A stretch of DNA of 64,000 nucleotides from Glutamicibacter mishrai (GTDB taxonomy: Bacteria > Actinomycetota > Actinomycetes > Actinomycetales > Micrococcaceae). The stretch lies in contig NZ_CP032549.1 of assembly GCF_012221945.1 (NCBI RefSeq), positions 1,364,001-1,428,000 of the forward strand, in the 5' to 3' direction. Of the stretch, positions 53,076 to 60,502 are shown piece after piece (within the stretch, counting starts at the first letter, position 1; each line of letters starts with the position of its first letter). The notes beneath the pieces are model-generated. The model ran no database searches, was not told the DNA's origin, and saw nothing but the letters and a program-made list of their open reading frames with translations. The translations under genes were made by a program, and so were the position numbers.

Positions 53076-53870
53076 ATGATCAGCACAGAACAGCTTCAGG
53101 AACTCAGCGCAATTGGCGGCACCGTCATTGGCCCCGACGGCCAGAAGATCGGCAAATTCGGCCAGATTTTCCTTGATGACCGCAGCGGACAGCCGGAATG
53201 GGCGACGGTCCGCACCGGACTCTTCGGCCTCTCCGAGAGCTTCGTTCCGCTCAGCCAGGCGACCGTCGCAGGCGATACGCTCTCGGTGCCCTATGACAAG
53301 CAGACCGTCAAAGACGCCCCGAACATCGACCCCGAGGGCCAGCTCACGCCAGAGCAGGAGCAGGAGCTCTACCACTACTACAGCCTGTCCTATCATGAAG
53401 CGGACCAGGCCGCCGTGCAGCCGGGCGTTCCGGACACCGATGCCCGCGCCGAGTATTCGCGGGAAGACGTGCGCGGTCCGGGAGCCGGCGCTCCAAGGTC
53501 CTCTGCCGTCCGTTCCGAGGAGCAGCCGCAGGTGGGTACCGAAGGCGTGGAAACCGGCAAAGTGCGCCTGCGCAAGCACGTGGTCACCCGGGATGCGGCA
53601 ACTACCGTGCCGTTAAGTCATGGGGAAGCGCGGCATGAGCGCGAGCCCATCACGGATTCCGCAGCCGCCGGCACAAGCGGCGAACTGGCTGGGGACGAGC
53701 AGAAGGCGGCCTTGGACGAGGAACGCCCCGCTGCAAAGAAGGCTGTTGATCCGGTCGAGCGAGTCAGCCTGGAAGAGGAAGCAATCACCGAGGAAGAGCG
53801 CCGCGAAGCGCAATTGCGCATGGAACAGGCGCAAGCCGAGGGCTGGGAAGGCGGCCGGCAGACCCGCTAG
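53076..53870 (+). CDS. PRC-barrel and DUF2382 stress protein
   Basis: The 264-residue protein starts after AGGAGGA. Residues about 10-85 are a PRC-barrel (GGTVIGPDGQKIGKFGQIFLDD, TVRTGLFGLSESFVPL, LSVPYDKQTVKDAPNID). A polar linker follows. Residues about 155-260 match DUF2382 (VRLRKHVVTRDAATTVPLSH, VERVSLEEEAITEEER). The pair is common in Micrococcales and Deinococcus and linked to stress, but the function is unknown. The gene ends at a terminator at 53918. Confidence 0.9.
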   Translation: MISTEQLQELSAIGGTVIGPDGQKIGKFGQIFLDDRSGQPEWATVRTGLFGLSESFVPLSQATVAGDTLSVPYDKQTVKDAPNIDPEGQLTPEQEQELYHYYSLSYHEADQAAVQPGVPDTDARAEYSREDVRGPGAGAPRSSAVRSEEQPQVGTEGVETGKVRLRKHVVTRDAATTVPLSHGEARHEREPITDSAAAGTSGELAGDEQKAALDEERPAAKKAVDPVERVSLEEEAITEEERREAQLRMEQAQAEGWEGGRQTR

Positions 53871-53917
53871 CGCCGGCGCGCTGGCTTAGCGCAGGAGCTG
53901 AACCTGCACGCAGCGGT

Positions 53918-53959
53918 GATCGGGGCGGAATCAGGCGGGTGCCGGGTTCCGCCCCGATC
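53918..53959 (+). terminator. hairpin terminator
   Basis: A 13-bp perfect stem (53918-53930 with 53947-53959), followed by CGTTTT, downstream of the PRC-barrel gene. Confidence 0.85.
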
Positions 53960-54048
53960 CGTTTTCCGGAAGCATGCTGGGTATCCGCCGTTGCCCTCGA
54001 ATCCATTGCCGCACCCGGTTAGATTCGGGATCCAAGGAGGCAAGCACC

Positions 54049-54747
54049 ATGGCGAAGCAAAAAGGACACCAGATCTACCGGTGGGAACAGGCCGAGCTGC
54101 TTGCCACGCGCCTGGACCGTCCCATGGGGATGCTCGGCGTGATCTTCCTCTTTGTGGTTCTCGGGCAGTTGCTGGTGACCGACCCGTTCTGGACCCGGAC
54201 GCTGGCCATCGCAGGATGGATTTTCTGGGCAATCTTCGCTGCTGAATTCGCCTTGCGGGCGATCATCGCCAGGTCCCAAGCTGATTTCTGGCGCCGCAAC
54301 TGGTGGCAGGTGCTGTTCCTTCTGTTCCCTTTCTTGCGTTTTCTGCGCGCTTTCCAGGCCTCCCGCCTGCTGCGGGTGGGCCGTGCCGCCCGGGTGAGCG
54401 GCATCCTCTCGGCAGGGGTCCGCGGTTCGCGCTCCGCAGGCAGGTTGCTCAGCGGCCGCATCGGCTGGCTGGCTGCGGTAACCGCCGTGGTCATCCTTGC
54501 CTCCAGCCAACTGCTCTACGCGATGGAATCGACCAGCGACTATTCTTCGGCACTGTACGAGACCGCCATGGCAACGATTACCGGCTCCGGGATCACCAGC
54601 ACGGATACGTTCTCCAAAGCCCTGCAGCTGATCTTGGCGAGCTACTCCGTGGTGGTGTTCGCTACCTTGGCAGGCTCACTCGGCGCGTTCTTCCTCCAGA
54701 CGCCAGACGGAGCGAAGAGCGAGGATCACGCACCGCGGCACCAGTGA
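54049..54747 (+). CDS. voltage-gated-channel-like membrane protein
   Basis: The 232-residue protein starts at the ATG after AAGGAGG. Four N-terminal hydrophobic segments end in an arginine-rich helix (FLRFLRAFQASRLLRVGRAARV, about residues 92-113) like an S4 sensor. Two later helices flank a pore-like loop with TITGSGITSTDTFSKALQLI. The position fits the K+ selectivity filter, but TGSGI replaces TVGYG, so potassium selectivity is doubtful. The family is ion transport protein-like. It is a single gene. Confidence 0.75.
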   Translation: MAKQKGHQIYRWEQAELLATRLDRPMGMLGVIFLFVVLGQLLVTDPFWTRTLAIAGWIFWAIFAAEFALRAIIARSQADFWRRNWWQVLFLLFPFLRFLRAFQASRLLRVGRAARVSGILSAGVRGSRSAGRLLSGRIGWLAAVTAVVILASSQLLYAMESTSDYSSALYETAMATITGSGITSTDTFSKALQLILASYSVVVFATLAGSLGAFFLQTPDGAKSEDHAPRHQ

Positions 54748-54901
54748 TCTGCGCACCACCGATTCTGGACGTTCCCTAGGTACTGGAAGATTCGCGTGCC
54801 ATCCAGTCGGCAATCCCCTAGCGTGGCTTGCATGACGGCGGCCAGCATGCCTGGCCAACGTTTCCTTCCGATCGCAACAGCCAGAATGAAGGAGCAAGAT
54901 C

Positions 54902-55369
54902 ATGGAACATCCAAACGATCCTGTCATAGCAACACGTCCGCTGGTGCAAAAGGCCGCATTAGCGGTCGGCATCGTGTTCTTCCTGGTCGGCGTCCTCGGA
55001 TTCATTCCGGGAATCACCACCAACTACGAATCGCTCTCTGGTGCCGGCCACCACTCTGAAGCTAAGCTGCTGGGAATTTTCCAGGTCTCGTACCTGCACA
55101 ATGCCGTGCATCTGCTCTTCGGTGTCGCCGGCTACCTGATGGCGCGAACCGTGCCTGCTGCCCGCAGCTACCTCATTGGCGGCGGAATCATCTACCTGGC
55201 CCTGTGGGTCTACGGGCTGGTCATTGATTTCGACAGCGCCGCCAACTTCATCCCGCTGAACGATGCCGATAATTGGCTGCATCTGGGGCTCGGTGCGCTC
55301 ATGATCGTCTTGGGATTGCTCCTCTCCCGCAAGGCGACCGGACAGCATCGGGACCCGCACACGGCTTGA
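54902..55369 (+). CDS. DUF4383 membrane protein, second copy
   Basis: The 155-residue protein has AAGGAGC upstream. Four membrane helices with the DUF4383 marks are present: LAVGIVFFLVGVLGFIPG, SYLHNAVHLLFGVAGYLMA, LIGGGIIYLALWVYGLVID and NDADNWLHLGLGALMIVLGLLL. It resembles the protein at 23123 in motif order but not in detail. Function unknown. It ends at a clear terminator. Confidence 0.9.
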   Translation: MEHPNDPVIATRPLVQKAALAVGIVFFLVGVLGFIPGITTNYESLSGAGHHSEAKLLGIFQVSYLHNAVHLLFGVAGYLMARTVPAARSYLIGGGIIYLALWVYGLVIDFDSAANFIPLNDADNWLHLGLGALMIVLGLLLSRKATGQHRDPHTA

Positions 55370-55388
55370 CCAGATGCTGAATTGCTGA

Positions 55389-55420
55389 AGCGGGCACCCC
55401 GGCATGACGGGGTGCCCGCT
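55389..55420 (+). terminator. hairpin terminator with U-tract
   Basis: A 12-bp perfect stem (55389-55400 with 55409-55420) followed by TTTT, after the DUF4383 gene. Confidence 0.9.
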
Positions 55421-55518
55421 TTTCCATGCAGCCATGGCAAAGTCCTCAGCGTCATCGCCATACCCAACGCCTTGGAACGACGAACGCCGAACGCCGGGAT
55501 TCTGGGAATCCCAGGAAG

Positions 55519-55827
55519 CTAGGCGAGTTCGCTGGCGCAGTCGCGGCAGATGACGCCTAGGCCAGTCTTCTGCACGGCTTGGCTGCGATGGCGGATAGTG
55601 AAGCAGCTGGCGCAGAGGAACTCATCCGCTGCTTGCGGAAGGACTTCAACGCTCAGCTCTTCCTCGACGATGGCGCCAGGGAGCTCCACGCCATCGGAAA
55701 GGTCGGTTTCTTCAAGCTCGGCCGCAACGCTCTTCGCGTCGGGGGCATCGGCTTGTTGCACGTCCTTGAGCGTCTTCTCGGACGCCGCGGCGAAATCCGG
55801 ACGAACCTCGTCATAATCTGCAGCCAT
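55519..55827 (-). CDS. DUF4193 zinc-ribbon protein
   Basis: The 102-residue protein is read from the ATG at 55827 after GGAGGCAGG. The N-terminal half is acidic (AADYDEVRPDFAAASEK, ETDLSDGVELPG). The C terminus has FLCASCF and GVICRDCAS, two Cys-x2-Cys pairs that make one zinc site. This is the DUF4193 layout, conserved in actinobacteria and often encoded near RNA polymerase or stress genes. Role unknown. Confidence 0.88.
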   Translation of the reverse strand: MAADYDEVRPDFAAASEKTLKDVQQADAPDAKSVAAELEETDLSDGVELPGAIVEEELSVEVLPQAADEFLCASCFTIRHRSQAVQKTGLGVICRDCASELA

Positions 55828-55986
55828 GTTCCTGCCTCCACAGGTGGGAAAATACGCGACAACCACAACGTAGTGGCGTGCCCTTCGATCGCCAAAGCCG
55901 TGGATGGCGGGCTTTGGTCCCAGCGCAGCGAAGCCGCCGTCCGGAAGGCTGGCTTCGACGGCGGCTTGGCCGGCTGGCGGCAATTG

Positions 55987-56541
55987 CTAGGAGCTGAGCT
56001 CCTCGGCAATGGCACTGCTGAACGCGTCGAGGTCGTCCGGATTACGCGAGGTAATCAGCACGTAGCCGTTCGCCGGGCAGCGGAAAACCTGTTCGTCCTT
56101 CCAGGTGCCGCCGGCATTGACCACATCGGTCTTGATCGAGGTGTATGAGGTCAAGGTCTTGTCCTTGGCTAATCCGGTTTCCACCAGCAGCCATGGCCCA
56201 TGGCAGATGGAAGCGATCGGCCGGCCTGAACCGGCAAAGGACTTGGCAATGCGCTGGGCGTCGGCGTCCAAGCGGAGGTTGTCGGCATTCAGCGTTCCGC
56301 CGGGGATCAGCAGCAGGTCGAAATCCTGCTCGTCCACTGCCGCCAGTGCTTCGCTGGCTTCGAAGACCTCCCCCAGATCCCAATCGCCAACCAGCGACTT
56401 GACCTGGCCGGCCTCCGGGGCCGCGATCACCACCTCAGCACCGGCTTGGCGCAAGTGCTCCACTGGCTTCTTCAGCTCATCCTGCTCGACTCCGCGGTTG
56501 GAAACTGCCGCAAGGACTTTCTTGCCTGCTAGATCTGGCAT
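55987..56541 (-). CDS. PfpI/DJ-1-family (YhbO-type) glyoxalase/deglycase
   Basis: The 184-residue protein starts at the ATG at 56541, 7 bases after GGAG; the ATG at 56547 would lie too close. It is a PfpI/DJ-1 fold: KKVLAAVSNRGVEQDELKKP, LLLIPGGTLNADNLR, and the nucleophile elbow IASICHGPWLLVETGL with Cys followed by His. Members protect against methylglyoxal or act as proteases or chaperones; the activity here is not settled. It belongs to the stress block. Confidence 0.88.
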   Translation of the reverse strand: MPDLAGKKVLAAVSNRGVEQDELKKPVEHLRQAGAEVVIAAPEAGQVKSLVGDWDLGEVFEASEALAAVDEQDFDLLLIPGGTLNADNLRLDADAQRIAKSFAGSGRPIASICHGPWLLVETGLAKDKTLTSYTSIKTDVVNAGGTWKDEQVFRCPANGYVLITSRNPDDLDAFSSAIAEELSS

Positions 56542-56670
56542 ATTCATGCTCCTTTCATCGACCACTGCCCACTGTGCTTTGAGCAACCAACGAAGGCAAG
56601 CCGCACTCAGGAAGCATCCAGCTACCGGCTGCGAATGGGGGACGTTGCCTGCTGCAAGGCTTGGTTGCAT

Positions 56671-56711
56671 GCAGCAGGCCTTGCCACCGTGGAGTCGGCA
56701 AGGCCTGCTGC
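56671..56711 (-). terminator. 15-bp perfect hairpin terminator
   Basis: 56671-56685 pairs exactly with 56697-56711 around an 11-base loop, just downstream of the stop of the minus-strand tctA remnant. Confidence 0.85.
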
Positions 56712-56727
56712 GCTGGGCATAGGATGC

Positions 56728-56958
56728 TCAGGCGTTGGCCGGCTGGCCCTGCTCTTCGGCCAGTGCCTTGGCCTTCTTCTTCTCGCGCATGTGCTTGATG
56801 CCGGTGAATGCAAGGGCCAGCGCGAGGACGGTGTAGAGGATGACCGTGATGGAGCTGTCCACCAGGATTCCAATATCGCCTTCCGACACCGTCAGTGCAC
56901 GGCGCAACTCGGTTTCGGCCAGCGGCCCGGGGATCACCGCGATCAGTACCGGTACCCG
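56728..56958 (-). pseudogene. 3' remnant of tctA (tripartite tricarboxylate transporter)
   Basis: Only about 75 C-terminal residues remain: PGPLAETELRRALTVSEGDIGIL, then a last helix SSITVILYTVLALALAFTGI and a lysine-rich tail. The first part is a hallmark of the large TctA membrane subunit (normally about 500 residues) of citrate or dicarboxylate importers. Upstream of about 56958 the similarity is lost where an iclR remnant from the other strand begins. It cannot function. Confidence 0.8.
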
Positions 56959-56961
56959 CGG

Positions 56962-57358
56962 AGCGCAAATGCGCTCACGCGTAGGACAACGCTTGCCACT
57001 AAGCCGTACGGGCATCGGCAAGGCCTTGTTACTAGTCACTCCTGAACGCTGGGAAGCGACCTTTGACTCTGAGTCACCGGTGGAACAGGCCACCCATCAA
57101 ACTAAAGAGGCTTTCTTGAGCCGTATGAAAACCTACGCCAGTGAAGGAATCGCTCTGGACTTAGAAGACAATGAACCCGGGATCCGTTGCGTAGCTGCGC
57201 CTATCCGTGATGGTAGCGGTCAAATCATTGCCGCCATCAGCATGTCAGCTACTAACCCCTATATGCTTGATGAACGGATGAAGGCGCTCAAATCAGTCAT
57301 GGGCTCTACCGCTGCCCAGATATCCCGAAAGTTAGGTTACTCGGGCAAGACATTCTAG
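56962..57358 (+). pseudogene. 3' remnant of an IclR-family regulator gene
   Basis: The remaining about 130 residues are the C-terminal effector domain of IclR regulators: RLPLSRTGIGKALLL, EGIALDLEDNEPGIRCVAAPI and IIAAISMSATNPYM. The N-terminal winged helix-turn-helix is gone; similarity starts exactly where the tctA remnant stops. The frame stays open upstream through the tctA part, so a chimeric start is possible, but no DNA-binding domain would result. Codon use is less GC-rich than on the tctA side. Confidence 0.8.
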
Positions 57359-57372
57359 AGATTTCTACCTGA

Positions 57373-58056
57373 CTACGGCGTAAAGCGATAACCCATACCA
57401 AGCTCGGTCAAAAAGTATCGTGGGTTAGAAGGTTCTGGTTCTAACTTGGTGCGTAGCTGCGACATGTACACCCGCAGGTAATTCGCTTCCGCCCCATATT
57501 CTGGGCCCCATACCGTGGTCAGTAACTCGCTACCGCCAATCAACCGATGAGGATTGCTGGCCAGTACTTCCAACACGCGCCATTCCAGCTTGGTCAACCG
57601 CACCGCCTCACCATTAACGCTCACCGAGTGACTGGCAAGGTCAATGCGCAACCGCCCATCAGAGGTTTCCACAACTGCATGGCGTGGGTCTGGCAGTGCG
57701 CGGCGTAGTGCAGCGCGTAACCGGGCCAGTAATTCATCCATGGCAAATGGTTTGGTGACAAAGTCATCGGCGCCACGGTCCAATGCATCCACTTTGCTAT
57801 GTGAATCATGGCGGGCAGAGACAACAATTATCGGCATCGTTGACCACCCACGAATCCCGTCAATCACTTCCCCACCTTCAAGGTCGGGTAATCCCAAATC
57901 GAGTAAAACCACATCAGGATGTTCATCGGCCGTCAACTGCAGACATTGCACTCCGGTGGCAGCGTGGAGCGTGCGGTAACCGCGTGCCCTCAGATTGACC
58001 AGCAGGGCGCGGGCTATCTGAACGTCATCTTCAACGATTAGTACCGTAGCGCTCAT
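57373..58056 (-). CDS. kdpE: response regulator KdpE
   Basis: The 227-residue protein has a receiver domain with phosphoacceptor Asp53 (DVVLLDLGLPD), acidic pair EDD near residue 10 and KPF switch lysine, then an OmpR-type winged helix (LTKLEWRVLEVLASNPHRLIGGSELLTTVWG, YLRVYMSQLRTKLE). The WGPEYGAEANYLRVYMSQLR stretch is specific to KdpE. It overlaps kdpD by 4 bases. KdpE activates potassium uptake genes; here the nearest is the KimA-like gene beyond kdpD rather than kdpFABC. Confidence 0.93.
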   Translation of the reverse strand: MSATVLIVEDDVQIARALLVNLRARGYRTLHAATGVQCLQLTADEHPDVVLLDLGLPDLEGGEVIDGIRGWSTMPIIVVSARHDSHSKVDALDRGADDFVTKPFAMDELLARLRAALRRALPDPRHAVVETSDGRLRIDLASHSVSVNGEAVRLTKLEWRVLEVLASNPHRLIGGSELLTTVWGPEYGAEANYLRVYMSQLRTKLEPEPSNPRYFLTELGMGYRFTP

Positions 58057-59921
58057 AGTTCTTCCTTGAATATCGGCAGGGTAAAGACCATAGTGGCCCC
58101 ACCGCCGGGAGTATCTTCCACATTCACGTGACCGTCCATGCCCTGGGCCAGGCCACGAGCTACGGCTAATCCCAGGCCCAACCCGCTGTTATTGTTCCGG
58201 TCTCCGTTCCGTTGGAAGGGACGGAAGATCCTGTCTTTTTCTGTTTGTGGAACCCCGGTACCGTGGTCAATGACAAGGATCTTTACCTCGGAGTCGGTGG
58301 AATCTGCCTGTAATTGCACCGTACCGTTCCCGCCATGACGCACCGCATTTTCCATGAGGTTGGCTAGCACTCTCACTGCCAACCCGTAGTCTGTACGTAC
58401 CCGCGGGCAGTCCTCTGGAAGCTGGATTTGCAGGCGGTCCGGATTCACCTGCCCAGCCGCATCACGCATTGCCGAAGCCACCAAGTCTTCAACTTGAATG
58501 GGACTACGGCGGACCACCAATTCACCGGCCTGAATTCGACTCATATTTAGCAAATCCTCGATTCGTTCACTGAGTTGGTCCGTTGAATCCTCAATGGTGG
58601 CCAGTAGCGTTGCGGTGTCTTCTTCGCTGAGCACCACATCTTGCATGCGAAGGCTAGAGACCGAAGCTTTGATCCCTGATAGTGGGGTGCGTAGGTCATG
58701 GGATACGGCAGCAAGCAAGGCCGTGCGCATCGCGTTTCCAGCAGATAATTCTTGGGCTTTCAGACGTGCCTCAGCAAGTTCCCGCTGTTGCAACACCGCG
58801 GCGATTCGCCCAGCAAAAGCCTCAAAGACCCCCTGATCCGAAGCCTCTCGCGGAGTCCCGTCAATGAGCAGTGTATGTTCAGTGTCCACGGTGATTACAT
58901 AGTCACTGGTCTCGTGGCTGCTAGGCGGTTCTCCCGCCGAAGCCACCGTAGACCCGGTGCTTTGGTGAACCAGCGCAGCCCCGCGTAATGCATAGGAGCG
59001 GCAGAGCCTCTCCAGGAGGGCTGGAACGCTCAAGCCCTCACGAATCACACCACCAGACAGCTCAAATAGGATGTCCGCTTGGTGTCGGGCTAGCCCTGCT
59101 TCGGTAGTGCGCCTGACTTCCACGTCAACAACCCGGGCCACCCCAGCCGCAACCAATAAGAAGAGCACTAGTGCCACCACATTGAGTGGCTCATGAATAT
59201 GCCACTGCCCGGTGGGTGGGGTGAAATACCAGTTTAGAATTCCGGTGCCCAGCAAGGCGGCAGTCACGGCAGGCCACCAACCGCCCAAAAGCGCCACAAA
59301 GACCACTAGAGTCAGCTGACCTAAGAAGTTCAGGGTGAGCAGTTCACCTTCATCACTTCCTTGCACGAAGCCAATACCAATGAGTGGCGGACCGATGAGG
59401 GCCAGGATCCATCCGAATATCCACCGGGGTCCACGGGGACGATGCACTGCCCGAGACTTCTGAGGTGTAAAGCGGGCAGTCTTCTTCGCTTCTTGGTGAC
59501 CAGGAAAGATCACTATTTGTGGATCTGTTGGCGCAGTGGCCTGCTGCAGTAGGTGAAGAGATACCTGCTGAGTTAGTCGGCGGTTGCTCATTCCTGCGAG
59601 CACCCCGGAAACCACGAGGTGCGTGGCCTGTGTGCTTCGAGCAAATCCAAGCAGTGCCTGACAGATGTCTTGGCCAAGGACCATATGCCAAGTGGCGCCA
59701 GATTCTTCCACGAGTTCACGCAAGCGTGCCAGTTCAGCATCTTTTTCGCTTCTTGTTGCACGAGTTCCCCGTTCAAGGACGTGGACTGCCATCAGTTCTG
59801 CATCAGGTAACTGTGAGGCTTGCACTAGTGCTTGGCGGAACAATACTTCAGACCCCGCATGCCCCGAGAGCGCCACAATAATGAGGGGGTGAGTTGACGG
59901 CGGAGTAGTCGACACATCCAT
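58053..59921 (-). CDS. kdpD: short-form sensor kinase KdpD
   Basis: The 622-residue protein starts after AAGGAG. Residues about 10-150 are a Usp-like domain (HPLIIVALSGHAGSEVLF, THLVVSGVL). About 185-290 hold four membrane helices of the DUF4118 type. A GAF-like region follows, then HisKA with His408 (AAVSHDLRTPLSGIKAS) and HATPase (NLMENAVRHGG, DHGTGVPQTEKDRIFRPF, GLGLGLAVARGLAQGM). The usual N-terminal KdpD domain with its Walker motif, about 210 residues, is missing, explaining the length against about 850-900 normally. It senses potassium or turgor and phosphorylates KdpE. Confidence 0.93.
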   Translation of the reverse strand: MDVSTTPPSTHPLIIVALSGHAGSEVLFRQALVQASQLPDAELMAVHVLERGTRATRSEKDAELARLRELVEESGATWHMVLGQDICQALLGFARSTQATHLVVSGVLAGMSNRRLTQQVSLHLLQQATAPTDPQIVIFPGHQEAKKTARFTPQKSRAVHRPRGPRWIFGWILALIGPPLIGIGFVQGSDEGELLTLNFLGQLTLVVFVALLGGWWPAVTAALLGTGILNWYFTPPTGQWHIHEPLNVVALVLFLLVAAGVARVVDVEVRRTTEAGLARHQADILFELSGGVIREGLSVPALLERLCRSYALRGAALVHQSTGSTVASAGEPPSSHETSDYVITVDTEHTLLIDGTPREASDQGVFEAFAGRIAAVLQQRELAEARLKAQELSAGNAMRTALLAAVSHDLRTPLSGIKASVSSLRMQDVVLSEEDTATLLATIEDSTDQLSERIEDLLNMSRIQAGELVVRRSPIQVEDLVASAMRDAAGQVNPDRLQIQLPEDCPRVRTDYGLAVRVLANLMENAVRHGGNGTVQLQADSTDSEVKILVIDHGTGVPQTEKDRIFRPFQRNGDRNNNSGLGLGLAVARGLAQGMDGHVNVEDTPGGGATMVFTLPIFKEEL

Positions 59922-60502
59922 AGCGCTCCTTGGTGTTCGAGTTCCTTGGCCGGTATGAAGTGATCGTACCGGAATAGAGCGGGGTTCTCCGCGAGACGAA
60001 TCACGGCCACCAAGAAACCCGATGACGCGATATCGGGTAAGTTGTTTGGCAAAGACCTACATTGAGGTCATGACTACGTGAGCATCACCAATATGTGACT
60101 CCGTTGCCTTTCTATTGCACCCCGAAACAGATCGAGTACAGACCGCCTCTTAACGCCTTCTTAATGCGATGGCTAAAAATCTTGATATGGACTTTATGCC
60201 TCGGTTTTCATGTGCTGCAAGACACAGTGTTTTCTGCATAAATTTTTGCGTTTCTCCAAGCCTGAACGCTCCCTCATCCAAGAGAAGTGAAGCTCACTTC
60301 TAACCAACAAATGTCGTTTAAAAAATCACGTCAAATCGTATATTCAAAGAAAGCAGAGCAGAATCTATCGTTACTCCTCGCCCCTAGATAGTCCCGTAAA
60401 GCACTGGCGGAAGACCCGCTATTTCCGGAGTCACTCAGTGAGCAAAAAATTTTTACTCTTCGGTGGTTCTTTATCTCGTATTCAGGCGTACTGTTCATCT
60501 TC
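59922..60502. other. divergent kdpD-kimA control region
   Basis: This 581-base AT-richer region separates kdpD (-) from the transporter (+). No gene is supported. It holds the phased direct repeat at 60148. I see no match to the c-di-AMP (ydaO) riboswitch that controls kimA in Bacillus. Confidence 0.5.
60148..60168 (+). promoter_or_regulatory. candidate KdpE operator: 11-bp-phased direct repeat
   Basis: TCTTAACGC at 60148-60156 is followed by TCTTAATGC at 60159-60167, starts 11 bases apart (one helical turn). OmpR-family regulators such as KdpE bind exactly such tandem half-sites as dimers. It lies 335 bases upstream of the kimA-like start and between the divergent genes. Confidence 0.5.

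Noticed and set aside
59922..60502. c-di-AMP (ydaO) riboswitch before the KimA-like gene
   Set aside because: I could not find the conserved core or pseudo-symmetric layout; the phased direct repeat is a better candidate for control.
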